Assembly: GCA_964558295.1 (NCBI GenBank)
Contig: CAZLDQ010000202.1
Coordinates: 1-10,376 of the forward strand
Source: JBDKTH01 sp964558295
GTDB lineage: Bacteria; Planctomycetota; Planctomycetia; Pirellulales; Thermoguttaceae
Direction: 5' to 3'
Length of the DNA: 10,376 nt
Of this stretch, positions 1-7,195 are shown piece by piece. Each line of letters begins with the position of its first letter. Position 1 is the first letter of the stretch. Below the pieces are notes generated by a model. It was not told the origin of the DNA and made no database searches. It was given only the letters and a program-made list of their open reading frames with translations. The position numbers were made by a program, and so were the translations under genes.

Positions 1-156
1 GCGATGCTCGGCAAACTCGACGCTAAAGCCCTTGTAGGGGCTGGCGTGCATGCCGGTAATCGCCCCCTCGACCACGCCGCGTGCTACGAGCGACAGGTTC
101 TTCACGCGCGCCAGGGCTTCCGGCTCGAGGTAGCGGTATCCGCTCTGGGAGGTCAT
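1..156 (-). CDS. DUF58 domain protein, N-terminal 52 codons (runs off left edge)
   Basis: Only the first 52 codons are inside the window; the reading frame is open to base 1. The ATG (156-154) overlaps the TGA stop of the upstream VWA gene as ATGA, which suggests translational coupling; I see no separate Shine-Dalgarno site. The visible protein begins MTSQSGYRYLEPEAL, continues through a segment LVARGVVEG, and ends near SPYKGFSVEFAEHR. This is the characteristic start of DUF58 proteins, where a 'G-x-H-x-S-x-x-x-G-x-S-x-E-F' segment precedes the R-x-Y-x-x-G-D-D-x-R-x-I/L-D-W core, which here would lie just beyond the edge. DUF58 proteins are usually about 300 residues in planctomycetes. They are encoded with MoxR AAA ATPases and VWA proteins and are thought to act in MoxR-assisted assembly or folding of envelope complexes. 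The family assignment rests on similarity to remembered family sequences; the exact role is unknown. Confidence 0.85.
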   Translation of the reverse strand, partial: MTSQSGYRYLEPEALARVKNLSLVARGVVEGAITGMHASPYKGFSVEFAEHR

Positions 157-2405
157 CGGAGTTGGAACTTTCTACGCAAAATCCACTCGGCAGTCAGCAC
201 GACAACAAACAGCAGCCAGAACAGCGGCGGCGAGAAAAGGGCCCGTTCAACATACTCCCGCTTCTTACGCGCCGTCCGGTTCAGGTGGTCCACCAGGTTC
301 TTCGCCGTCGTGATGTGGACGTAACGTCCGCCCGTCTCCGCGGCAATTTGGCTGAGAAGTTGCTCGTTCAAGTCGAGCTTCTCATACTCCAACGTCGGCC
401 GGCCGACCTCGAACGTCAGCTTCTCGCTTTCCAGGTGCGTTTCTCCGAGGCGGGCTTGGAGTACGGCCTCGTAGCTGCCGGCCACCTTCGGCTCAAACAC
501 CCCTGCGTAATGACCGGCCGGTCCGGGCACGACGCTCAACTCGGCTTTTTCCGCACGCCCCGCCGGGCCGCGGATTTGCGCTTCGACCTTGACTTGGTTG
601 GTCCCCTCGCCTTGGGCATCGCGCACGACGGCCGTCAGTTGTACCGGCTGCTCGGGCTCATAAAACGCCTTGTCCGTGTTGCCCACAATGCTCGCCTTGG
701 CCTCGACCGGATTGGACCGGCCGGCCAGGAAGCGGATCATTTGTCCCCAAAACTGCAAAAAGGGCGACTCTTGGTCCAACGCCCGTGGGCCCTGCTGCCA
801 CTTGCGCGTCGTGTCGCCCGCAAAGACGACCGAAAGCCCCTTGCCCACCGGCTGCGTGGCGAGCACCGGCATCTTGTTGACGTCCGTTGGGCAAACGGCG
901 AGGACCGTTGCTCCCGGTTTGGCCCCTGCGACTCGCGTGCAGCCCTCCAGGTTTGGCAACCCGGTGGTCTTTGCCTCGCCGGCTTGCGTGGGGAAGAAGC
1001 TGGCGATGTTGGCAAACACCGGGTGTCTGGCCCCCTCGGGCGTGAGAAGCGGCAGGAATGAGTCGGTTACTTGTCCGATGTCGCGGCTGCCCAGCACGAC
1101 CGGCGCCAACTCGCCGATCGCCGTCCCCTCATAGCCCCCCGGTCCCAAACTGTGGTAACCGCCAAGCATCAGAAGTCCGGCCCCCGCTCGCACCCGCTCG
1201 ACAATCAACTGTTGTTGTTCCGGTTTGATGTAACTGCTGTCCAGGTCGCCGAAGATGAACACGTCGAATTTGTTGATTGTCTCCGCATCATGGGGGATCG
1301 TATTGATCTCTACTCCCCGCATGTTCGACCGCTTGAGAAAATGGTTTGGACGCGTCTGCACCAAGGCGCAAAACTCCAGGTCGGGATCCTTGGACAAAAA
1401 GCGATCGACGATCGCCCCGTATTCCGCCCGCAGCGTGCCTTCGATGTAAAGCACGCGAATCCCCGGCTCAACGACTGTCGAGATGGTCGACCGCTGGTTG
1501 TTTTCCTTGATCCGCTCTTCGCCAACGGCTGGCACTCTCACCGTATAGGTGTGACGTCCTTTGACCGCAGGAATAAACTCGAACTGCACCTCCTGGGAGC
1601 CCTCGATGTCGTCAAGCGTCAGTTCCACCTGATGGACCACCTTGCCGTCTTCGTCAAGAATCACCTGGACGACCCGGCCCGCCAAGCCCGCGGCTTCGAT
1701 GGAGGCCTTGATCTGCGCCTTGTTGTCGAGCATCAAACGGTCCGGGCAGTCGAGGCCGGTTATTTGGATATCGCGGTAGGAAACGTTATTCCTCAGACTC
1801 GCACCAACGCCCACCGTATGGACGACGAGTCCCAATTGGCCGGCCAGCTCCTTCGGACCGAGCTGCGAGGCCACATTATGAATTCCGTCCGACACGAGAA
1901 TCACCGCCTCGATGTCCTGGTTGGGGACTTGTTTGACCGCGGCCTGCAGGGCCCGTGTGAGTGAGGTCGCCTTGCCGTCCGCGGCCACAGTCGGCAGTTG
2001 TGCCACGTCATCCAGCGGTTGAGCCTGCTCGGCAAATGCGATCAGGCGAAGCTGGAAATCGTTTTTCAACTGCCCCCACCACTCCTCCAGTTGACGGCAG
2101 GCCTGACCAAACCGCGATACCCCACGGGCATCGTCGGCAATGCTCATCGACGACGACCGGTCCAACAAAAACACCAAAGCCGGTCGTTCCTCCAGGTCCT
2201 TGTGATACGTAAGCATCGGGCGGAAGAGCAACAGAACGACGATGAGAATCGCCACGATCCGCAGTGCCAAGAGCAATTGCCACTGGCCCCGCCGTAGCAT
2301 GCCAAATGCGCGATAATAGAACAAGGTGGCCAGGAGGACCGCCACAACGATCACGGCCAGCATCGTGGCGACAGGGGAGCCTTGGTCCAAGTGCAGCTCA
2401 AACAC
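153..2405 (-). CDS. Membrane VWA-domain protein with glutamine amidotransferase-like domain
   Basis: A 750-residue membrane protein. Two hydrophobic segments (about residues 12-31 and 44-61) precede a von Willebrand factor A domain with a complete metal-ion-dependent adhesion site: D82-x-S84-x-S86 (DRSSSMS), T147 in GKATSLT, and D173 in VSDG. A class I glutamine amidotransferase-like Rossmann domain begins near residue 317 (RVLYIEG) and contains GGYHSLGPGGY near 413. The nucleophile-elbow position has no cysteine, so amidotransferase activity is unlikely. A beta-rich region follows, then a final membrane span near 725-742 (FWLLFVVVLTAEWIL). Proteins of this layout accompany MoxR and DUF58 genes in planctomycetes and resemble the Bat/aerotolerance VWA proteins; they probably scaffold a metal-dependent protein interaction at the membrane. 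I chose GTG at 2405 because a GGAGG (2411-2415) lies 5 bases before it. A TTG at 2408 would add one residue but leaves only 2 bases of spacing. The stop overlaps the DUF58 start. Confidence 0.92.
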   Translation of the reverse strand: MFELHLDQGSPVATMLAVIVVAVLLATLFYYRAFGMLRRGQWQLLLALRIVAILIVVLLLFRPMLTYHKDLEERPALVFLLDRSSSMSIADDARGVSRFGQACRQLEEWWGQLKNDFQLRLIAFAEQAQPLDDVAQLPTVAADGKATSLTRALQAAVKQVPNQDIEAVILVSDGIHNVASQLGPKELAGQLGLVVHTVGVGASLRNNVSYRDIQITGLDCPDRLMLDNKAQIKASIEAAGLAGRVVQVILDEDGKVVHQVELTLDDIEGSQEVQFEFIPAVKGRHTYTVRVPAVGEERIKENNQRSTISTVVEPGIRVLYIEGTLRAEYGAIVDRFLSKDPDLEFCALVQTRPNHFLKRSNMRGVEINTIPHDAETINKFDVFIFGDLDSSYIKPEQQQLIVERVRAGAGLLMLGGYHSLGPGGYEGTAIGELAPVVLGSRDIGQVTDSFLPLLTPEGARHPVFANIASFFPTQAGEAKTTGLPNLEGCTRVAGAKPGATVLAVCPTDVNKMPVLATQPVGKGLSVVFAGDTTRKWQQGPRALDQESPFLQFWGQMIRFLAGRSNPVEAKASIVGNTDKAFYEPEQPVQLTAVVRDAQGEGTNQVKVEAQIRGPAGRAEKAELSVVPGPAGHYAGVFEPKVAGSYEAVLQARLGETHLESEKLTFEVGRPTLEYEKLDLNEQLLSQIAAETGGRYVHITTAKNLVDHLNRTARKKREYVERALFSPPLFWLLFVVVLTAEWILRRKFQLR

Positions 2406-2410
2406 CAAGG

Positions 2411-2415
2411 CCTCC
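2411..2415 (-). promoter_or_regulatory. Ribosome binding site GGAGG that decides the VWA gene start
   Basis: On the minus strand GGAGG is followed by CC, then TTG and GTG in the same frame. Spacing is 2 bases to TTG and 5 bases to GTG, so the GTG at 2405-2403 is the better start. The site lies between the TGA of the upstream gene (2420-2418) and the VWA start, so the two genes are separated by only 12 bases and are surely co-transcribed. Confidence 0.75.
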
Positions 2416-2417
2416 GT

Positions 2418-3167
2418 TCACCGCTCACTGCGCGGTTCCGGCTTGCGCGCCGGTCGGTACTGGGCGGCCTTCTTCTTCCCTTCCTCGTATGCCTCCGTCC
2501 CCAGCTTAACGAGTTTGACGTAGACGAGCGACTTCAAATCCGTGCCAATTTCCCCCTTGTCACGTTTGTGGAGTATCACCCGCTCCGGCTGCACGTCCGG
2601 TCGGGCCGTTAGCGGTTTGTTCGGATCGCTTACGTAAGGTTGGACGTAAAGGATTTCGGCCAATTCGCCGTCGAGCGTTCGATCGTCGAGCAGGGTAATC
2701 GTGTGGGCATACTTCCGCGATGGATAGGCCTTGCCTGTGTAGTATTTCTTATCCAGTGCCAATTCCTTGAACCGCCATTCCTTTTCCATCCATTCCTTGA
2801 CCACCTTGCACTCGATCTGCTTGACCTTCTGGAGAGGAATCTCTCGTTGGCGTTCCAGTTTCGGATCGTAGAGCTTCAGCCGCTTATCGCGGGTCATGTA
2901 GATGTCGCCGACGAGAATACGGCCGTCCGACATTTCCACATAGCCCGGAACCGCGTCGTCCCGATCACGTTTCACCTGACTGAAGGGATTCAACGCGGCT
3001 GGTTCGTCGTCCTCCGCCCTCTCTTGATCTCCTCTTTTGGCTCCAAAGGGGTTGATCGGCTCCTCGCCTTGGGCCCATGCTGACGCCTCCGCCAGCAGGA
3101 CAAGAAGCAACAGCCCACCGACCCGACTACTCGTGACAGCGACCGCCTTGAAACCCCCTTTCAGCAT
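2418..3167 (-). CDS. Secreted protein of unknown function with duplicated beta-barrel-like unit
   Basis: A 249-residue protein I do not recognise as a named family. The N-terminus is a signal peptide: basic start (MLKGGFK), hydrophobic core about 17-26 (GGLLLLVLLA), and a likely cleavage after ASAWA (residue 32). An acidic linker follows, carrying two NPF tripeptides in similar surroundings (INPFGAKR, 39-41; LNPFSQVKRD, 60-62). The rest holds two similar units, each starting with a strand, a D-G/D-R-x-L turn and a G-D/E strand: 'EMSDGRILVGDIYM' (about 77-90) and 'TLLDDRTLDGELAE' (about 158-171). They look like SH3- or Sm-like small barrels. The tail is basic (KKKAAQYRPARK). The start is ATG 3167 with a GGAGG (3175-3179) 7 bases upstream. 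It is first in the operon with the VWA and DUF58 genes, so it is probably an exported partner of that system. Function is unknown; the barrel reading is inference. Confidence 0.85.
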   Translation of the reverse strand: MLKGGFKAVAVTSSRVGGLLLLVLLAEASAWAQGEEPINPFGAKRGDQERAEDDEPAALNPFSQVKRDRDDAVPGYVEMSDGRILVGDIYMTRDKRLKLYDPKLERQREIPLQKVKQIECKVVKEWMEKEWRFKELALDKKYYTGKAYPSRKYAHTITLLDDRTLDGELAEILYVQPYVSDPNKPLTARPDVQPERVILHKRDKGEIGTDLKSLVYVKLVKLGTEAYEEGKKKAAQYRPARKPEPRSER

Positions 3168-3300
3168 GGCATGGCCTCCGTTCGCCGAGAACGCTAGGAA
3201 CGTCGTGATACTTCCAGTTGTAGTCGAAACGGCTTACGATTGCACCTGCCATCCGTCCAGACCGGCGTCACGCCATGACATCACACCAGCGCGCAACCCC

Positions 3301-3396
3301 ATTGAGTCGGCTGCGCTAGTCCGCCGCGTTCCCCTTCCGTTTCCGTTTCTCCTTAGTTCTCCGCAAAACGCGGCGGCCAAGCCCCGCCGGCTCAAT
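3301..3396. repeat. Large imperfect inverted repeat between divergent genes
   Basis: The outer arms are ATTGAGTCGGC (3301-3311) and GCCGGCTCAAT (3386-3396), which pair at all 11 positions if one T-G wobble is counted. The inner arms CCGCCGCGTT (3321-3330) and AACGCGGCGG (3367-3376) pair perfectly over 10 bases. The nine bases between them on each side pair at about five positions, so the arms are in register. The 36-base loop is pyrimidine-rich. It may be a small inverted-repeat element or a structured regulatory region; no flanking target duplication is evident. Confidence 0.75.
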
Positions 3397-3470
3397 GTCG
3401 ATGGTCGGTGAACCGAGATGGGTGGTCCCAGCTTAACCGTATTGGGTGGCAAGAGGATTTCTGCTGCCTC

Positions 3471-3500
3471 TTGACGCACTCCCCCCATATTTGGCAGAAT
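3471..3500 (+). promoter_or_regulatory. Putative sigma-70-like promoter of the DUF4175 gene
   Basis: TTGACG (3471-3476) matches the -35 consensus at five of six bases. After an 18-base spacer, CAGAAT (3495-3500) matches the -10 consensus at four of six and is preceded by TG plus one base (3492-3494), the extended -10 pattern. Transcription would start near 3507, giving a leader of about 90 bases before the ATG at 3599. The consensus is that of housekeeping sigma factors in general; planctomycete promoters are less well characterised. Confidence 0.45.
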
Positions 3501-3585
3501 GAACCTGGGAGATACTATCTTCCCGCGATAAGGAATCTTGCTGCCCTTCAGGCATCGCGTTTCCCGACAACTTGGGAACAGAAAC

Positions 3586-3590
3586 GAGGA
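3586..3590 (+). promoter_or_regulatory. Ribosome binding site GAGGA that decides the DUF4175 gene start
   Basis: GAGGA lies 8 bases before the ATG at 3599. An in-frame TTG exists at 3572, but it is upstream of this site and has no good site of its own, so ATG 3599 is preferred. Confidence 0.7.
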
Positions 3591-3598
3591 TTCCGCTC

Positions 3599-6500
3599 AT
3601 GTCTCCTGCAGCGCAATCGATCATCGAGCGGCTTGATGCGGCACGTCAGAAGTGGTGGTTGTTCACACTCCTTTCCAGTGCGGTGATGGCCTTGTCCGTT
3701 TCATTCGGCACGGCACTGGTCTTCATGCTGGCCGATGTCTTATTTCGGTTCTCGCAACTGACGCTGGCCGTTCTCTGCGGCGTTTGGCTGTTGGTGACCC
3801 TTACCCTGCTCGGGTTCCTCTTCCGGCGGCTCGCTCGAAGCCAGCGGACCCTGGAGGCCACGGCCCGATGCGTGGAGTATGAGTTCCCGGAACTGGGGAG
3901 CGACCTGATCAATGTGCTCCAGCTCTCCGAAGACACCCAAAACGTGAATCGTGCCTTTTGCGAAGCGGCGGTTCAAGCGGCTGCGATGCGCGTCGGGCAC
4001 GTCGACTTCGAAGGGGCAGCCGCCCGGGAATCCCGGTGGCGCCGTTTTCTCTACTGCATGCAGACGCCCCGTGATCTTGGCGAATCGGTGGGCGTGCTGG
4101 CCGTCCTGATCGGGATCGCCGTTGTCTGCCAGATGTTTCTGCCCAACTGGGGGTCGGCCGCCAACCGTCTGATGCAGCCCTGGGAGTTCGTTCCCTCGAT
4201 TGGCTCTGTTGAGATTGTCAGCGTAAAGCCAGGCAGCACCGAAGTCCTCGTCGGTTCCAGCCTCGAAATCATTGCCGAGTTCCGCAATCCCCAGAAGAAA
4301 CCGGTCAAGGGTACGCTCTACGTCACGCAGGAAGGGGAACGGGAAGTCGCCATGCCGATGATGGCCGACCAGGAGAAGTTCTTCAAACTGACAATCCCCT
4401 CAGTGCTCAAGCCTTTCTCCTACCGGCTGGAAATCGGCGACTCGCAGAGCGACGTCTACAAGGTCGGCCTCCGCGAGAAGCCGACCCTCTCTGAGGTCAA
4501 AATCACCTACCGCTATCCGGCCTATCTCGGGCGCGAGCCCGAGACCTTCACGCAGAATCTGGCTGACTTGGAAGCCCCGCAATACACGGTCGCCGAGTTG
4601 GAAATCCGTCCCTCGGTGCCGATCTCCAGCGGCCATCTCCAGTGTGGCTCCGATCGTTACGCCGGCCGCGTCATGCAGAACGGCGCCGTGCTCGCCGTGA
4701 AGATGCCTCTGCTCAAGGACGCCGTTTACACGATCCACCTGTTCAACGACCAAGGGCACACCGATCCTGATCCGCGCGTCAATCGCATCCACATTCTTCC
4801 TGATCGACCCCCAACTGTCGAACTGCTCAAGCCGGGTCGTCAGGAGGCGGCCGCCCCGGGCGCGAGTGTTCCCGTGGTCATTCGGGCTTGCGACGATCAC
4901 GGCCTCGGCCGCGTGCGATTGGAAATGCGGATCAAGAAAGCCGAAAGCGAAGAGGCGGTGCCGACTGAGGGGAGCCCGGAAAACAACGCCGCCGATACCG
5001 ATGTTCGCCCCGTTACCACGGTTCAAGAATGGAACCAGTTCGAGAGCAGCACCAGCGTCCTCCTCAACTACCGCCTCGAACTTCCGGCCGACAAGATCCA
5101 GAACGGCCAGACCGTCTTGGTCCGCGCCGTAACCTGGGACCGCCGCGATATCGGCGATTGGGGCCTCGACCTGAGGGCACAGGAAGGCGCCAGCGGCTGG
5201 CACGCCGTGCGCATCGTCTCCGAAGACGCCAAGGTTAACGCCGAATTGTCGCAACTCGACAATCTCCGCACGGCCATGTGGAAGATCCTCGAAAGCCAGA
5301 TCCGCGCCCGGGTCAAGACGGCCGTGATTGCCCAGACCAAGGAAGTGACTGCCGCCCAAAGGGCCTCCGGGGAAGTCCGCATTCAGCAAGTCGATATCCA
5401 AAAGGCCACCATCGCTCTGGTTAACTCGATTGGCAACACCGACAAGGAAGAACGGGCGACCGCCAAACGAATCCTCAATCAACTGGCCTTCAACGAGATG
5501 CTTCAGGCTGTCCAGCAGTGCGACAACCTGGTGAAACTCCAAACCACCGAAAAAATGGCCCCGACGCTAGGCGACCTGACCGTCACGCAGGACCGCATCG
5601 CCGACACGCTCCGCAAGCTCCTCGACGCCGCCCGGGCGGCCCAGGCCGACACCCTCGCCGAGATGAAGAATCGCGCCGCCGGCGACTTGCCCGACGATAC
5701 CCGCAAGAAACTCGAAGAGGCCAAGGCCAAGCTTGACGAGTTCCTCAAGCAACAGAAGAAGATCATTGAGGCCTCGGAGAACCTGGCCAAGAAGCCGACC
5801 GAGGATTTTAGTGAAGAGGACGAACAACTGCTCAAGACCCTGGCTGCCAACGAGGTCGACATCTCGCGCTTCATGAAGGAATTGGCCAACGACCTGGCCA
5901 AGCTTCCCGACCAGGACTTTTCCAACGCCTCGATGGCCAAGGAACTCAATGAGATTCAGACCGAACTGAAAATGGCCGAGGATGCCTTGACCAAGAAATC
6001 GGCCGATATTGCCGTCCCCTTGGAACAGTTGGGCTACGAACGTGCCGAGGAGATCACCACGAATCTCGAAAAGTGGCTTCCCGACACGGCCGACCGCGAG
6101 CGATGGAGCCAGGAAGAGGCTCTCACCGACAAAGACAAAGAAGCACCCATGGCCGAATTACCCGGCGAACTGGAAGACCTGATCGGCGAGCTGGCCGAGC
6201 AGGAGGAAGACCTGTTCGACGAAATGGAGGACATCACCTCCAGCGCGATGGACTCACTCGACAAAGGGGCCGGCTGGGACGCCGCCGACGGCCCGATCTC
6301 CAACAATAGCGCCAAGGGCGTCACGGGAAACCGCCTACCCAATACCAATGAAATCGGCGGCCGTTCGGGCGAGGGACGTAGCGGCAAGTCGGGCGGCGAG
6401 TTCGTGGGCGACGAGGCCGTTGGCAAAGGCGGGCGCAAAACACCCAGCCGTCTGACTCCCGATCCGGTCGTCAAAGGCCAGATCAAAGACCATAGCAAGG

Positions 6501-6991
6501 ACGCCCAAGGCGGCGCCAGTGGCGGTGGCAAGGAAAGCGGCGAAGGGGGCGAAGGGCTCGAAGGGCCGGCTGCTCCCCAGCGCAAGCGCGAAATGAACCG
6601 TCTGGCCGGCAAGCAAGCCGACCTACGCAACAAGGCCGAAGCCGTCGATCTCCGGCACTTCCAGGTGAGCGGCTATCATCACACCGATCTACAAAAAATG
6701 ATCGAGACGATGGCCCAGATCGAACGCGACCTGCGCGCCGGTCGCTACCAGAACGCCTTGCGCCAGCGAAAAGTCCTGGCCCAAGGCATGAGCAACGTCA
6801 AGCAATACTTCAAAGGGGAGTTCGCGGTCAAGCAAGACGCTACGGTGAATCTGCCGACCGACATCCAAAAGCAAATCGTCGGCAGCATGACAGACCCCTC
6901 GCCGGCCGGCTGGGAAGAGCTCACCCGCATGTACTTCGAACGCCTTGCCACCGGCAGCGCCCCGTCCCCTGCCCCGCCACAACCACAATGA
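3599..6991 (+). CDS. Giant DUF4175-type membrane protein with coiled coils
   Basis: A 1130-residue protein. An amphipathic start (SIIERLDAARQ) is followed by two membrane spans at about 20-45 and 53-75. A conserved-looking segment (YEFPELGSDLINVLQL, near 98-114) leads to a third span near 161-181 (VGVLAVLIGIAVVCQMF). Then come beta-rich, Ig-like units, including TIPSVLKPFSYRLEIGD and ITYRYPAYLGREPETF, both typical of DUF4175-like planctomycete proteins. From about residue 545 to 835 the sequence is long, charged and helical, with strong coiled-coil character. A low-complexity Gly/Ser/Lys linker (about 920-1000) precedes a conserved-looking C-terminal block ending in AGWEELTRMYFERLATG and a Pro/Gln tail. 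Such proteins are usually encoded beside MoxR, DUF58 and VWA/GATase-like genes, as here, although in this window it is divergent from them. Likely role: an envelope-spanning scaffold working with the VWA protein; the molecular function is unknown. Confidence 0.88.
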   Translation: MSPAAQSIIERLDAARQKWWLFTLLSSAVMALSVSFGTALVFMLADVLFRFSQLTLAVLCGVWLLVTLTLLGFLFRRLARSQRTLEATARCVEYEFPELGSDLINVLQLSEDTQNVNRAFCEAAVQAAAMRVGHVDFEGAAARESRWRRFLYCMQTPRDLGESVGVLAVLIGIAVVCQMFLPNWGSAANRLMQPWEFVPSIGSVEIVSVKPGSTEVLVGSSLEIIAEFRNPQKKPVKGTLYVTQEGEREVAMPMMADQEKFFKLTIPSVLKPFSYRLEIGDSQSDVYKVGLREKPTLSEVKITYRYPAYLGREPETFTQNLADLEAPQYTVAELEIRPSVPISSGHLQCGSDRYAGRVMQNGAVLAVKMPLLKDAVYTIHLFNDQGHTDPDPRVNRIHILPDRPPTVELLKPGRQEAAAPGASVPVVIRACDDHGLGRVRLEMRIKKAESEEAVPTEGSPENNAADTDVRPVTTVQEWNQFESSTSVLLNYRLELPADKIQNGQTVLVRAVTWDRRDIGDWGLDLRAQEGASGWHAVRIVSEDAKVNAELSQLDNLRTAMWKILESQIRARVKTAVIAQTKEVTAAQRASGEVRIQQVDIQKATIALVNSIGNTDKEERATAKRILNQLAFNEMLQAVQQCDNLVKLQTTEKMAPTLGDLTVTQDRIADTLRKLLDAARAAQADTLAEMKNRAAGDLPDDTRKKLEEAKAKLDEFLKQQKKIIEASENLAKKPTEDFSEEDEQLLKTLAANEVDISRFMKELANDLAKLPDQDFSNASMAKELNEIQTELKMAEDALTKKSADIAVPLEQLGYERAEEITTNLEKWLPDTADRERWSQEEALTDKDKEAPMAELPGELEDLIGELAEQEEDLFDEMEDITSSAMDSLDKGAGWDAADGPISNNSAKGVTGNRLPNTNEIGGRSGEGRSGKSGGEFVGDEAVGKGGRKTPSRLTPDPVVKGQIKDHSKDAQGGASGGGKESGEGGEGLEGPAAPQRKREMNRLAGKQADLRNKAEAVDLRHFQVSGYHHTDLQKMIETMAQIERDLRAGRYQNALRQRKVLAQGMSNVKQYFKGEFAVKQDATVNLPTDIQKQIVGSMTDPSPAGWEELTRMYFERLATGSAPSPAPPQPQ

Positions 6992-7195
6992 ACAAAAACT
7001 AAAGCGTGTAAGAAAAGGAGAATCGGGGGAGTGGGAGAATGGGAAATGCAACAGAGTGGGAGAAGAAATGGATAAGTTGCCCCAATCTCGGGTCGCCGTA
7101 CTTCTTCATTAGTCTTCCTCCGCGTTTCCCTTTCTTTCCGTTCTCCTTCTCTTGTACCGTCTTCCGTCAACGTTGTCGATAAGGAGTTGTTCATC
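6992..7195. other. Spacer with purine-rich and pyrimidine-rich inverted arms
   Basis: The 204 bases between the DUF4175 gene and the next gene are strongly asymmetric. The first part (7011-7072) is purine-rich and holds an 11-base direct repeat GAGTGGGAGAA at 7029-7039 and 7054-7064. The second part (7101-7165) is pyrimidine-rich. The segment at 7008-7026 (GTAAGAAAAGGAGAATCGG) can pair with 7138-7157 over about 16 bases with one mismatch and two bulges. I see no T-tract terminator and no strong promoter, so read-through from the upstream gene is possible. Confidence 0.6.
7181..7186 (+). promoter_or_regulatory. Ribosome binding site AAGGAG that decides the next gene's start
   Basis: AAGGAG ends 9 bases before ATG 7196. 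An in-frame TTG at 7187 directly abuts the site and cannot be the start, so the protein begins at MAQNRL. Confidence 0.8.

Larger units (their letters stand above)
3168..3598. other. Divergent intergenic region (431 bases)
   Basis: This stretch separates the minus-strand VWA/DUF58 operon from the plus-strand DUF4175 gene, so it should hold promoters for both directions. On the minus side I see the ribosome binding site of the first operon gene (3175-3179) but no convincing -35/-10 pair. A short palindrome GGCGT-C-ACGCC (3264-3274) and an adjacent TGACATCA (3276-3283) could be an operator. A large imperfect inverted repeat occupies 3301-3396. A plausible sigma-70-like promoter for the plus strand lies at 3471-3500. 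In the expected leader, GGGAGAT (3507-3513) and ATCTTCCC (3517-3524) form a small bulged hairpin and TTCCC (3561-3565) pairs with GGGAA (3574-3578). No credible gene is present. Confidence 0.7.

Noticed and set aside
81..1061. Open frame of 326 codons on the plus strand
   Set aside because: It is antisense to the VWA/GATase-like gene, its product is Arg/Leu/Gly-rich without recognisable motifs, and long antisense frames are expected in high-GC coding DNA.
1071..1964. Open frame of 297 codons on the plus strand
   Set aside because: Antisense to the VWA domain coding region, whose protein has clear MIDAS motifs; no domain or ribosome binding site supports the antisense frame.
3180..3260. Promoter for the minus-strand operon
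   Set aside because: Only weak hexamers (for example TACAAC near 3220-3230 on the minus strand) without a matching -35 at proper distance; not supported enough to list.
4400..5542. Open frame of 380 codons on the minus strand
   Set aside because: Lies fully inside the DUF4175-type gene; the product reads as a typical shadow translation, rich in Gly, Val, Asp and His without family features.
7187..7195. TTG start for the TolB-like gene
   Set aside because: It directly abuts the AAGGAG ribosome binding site; ATG 7196 has proper 9-base spacing.
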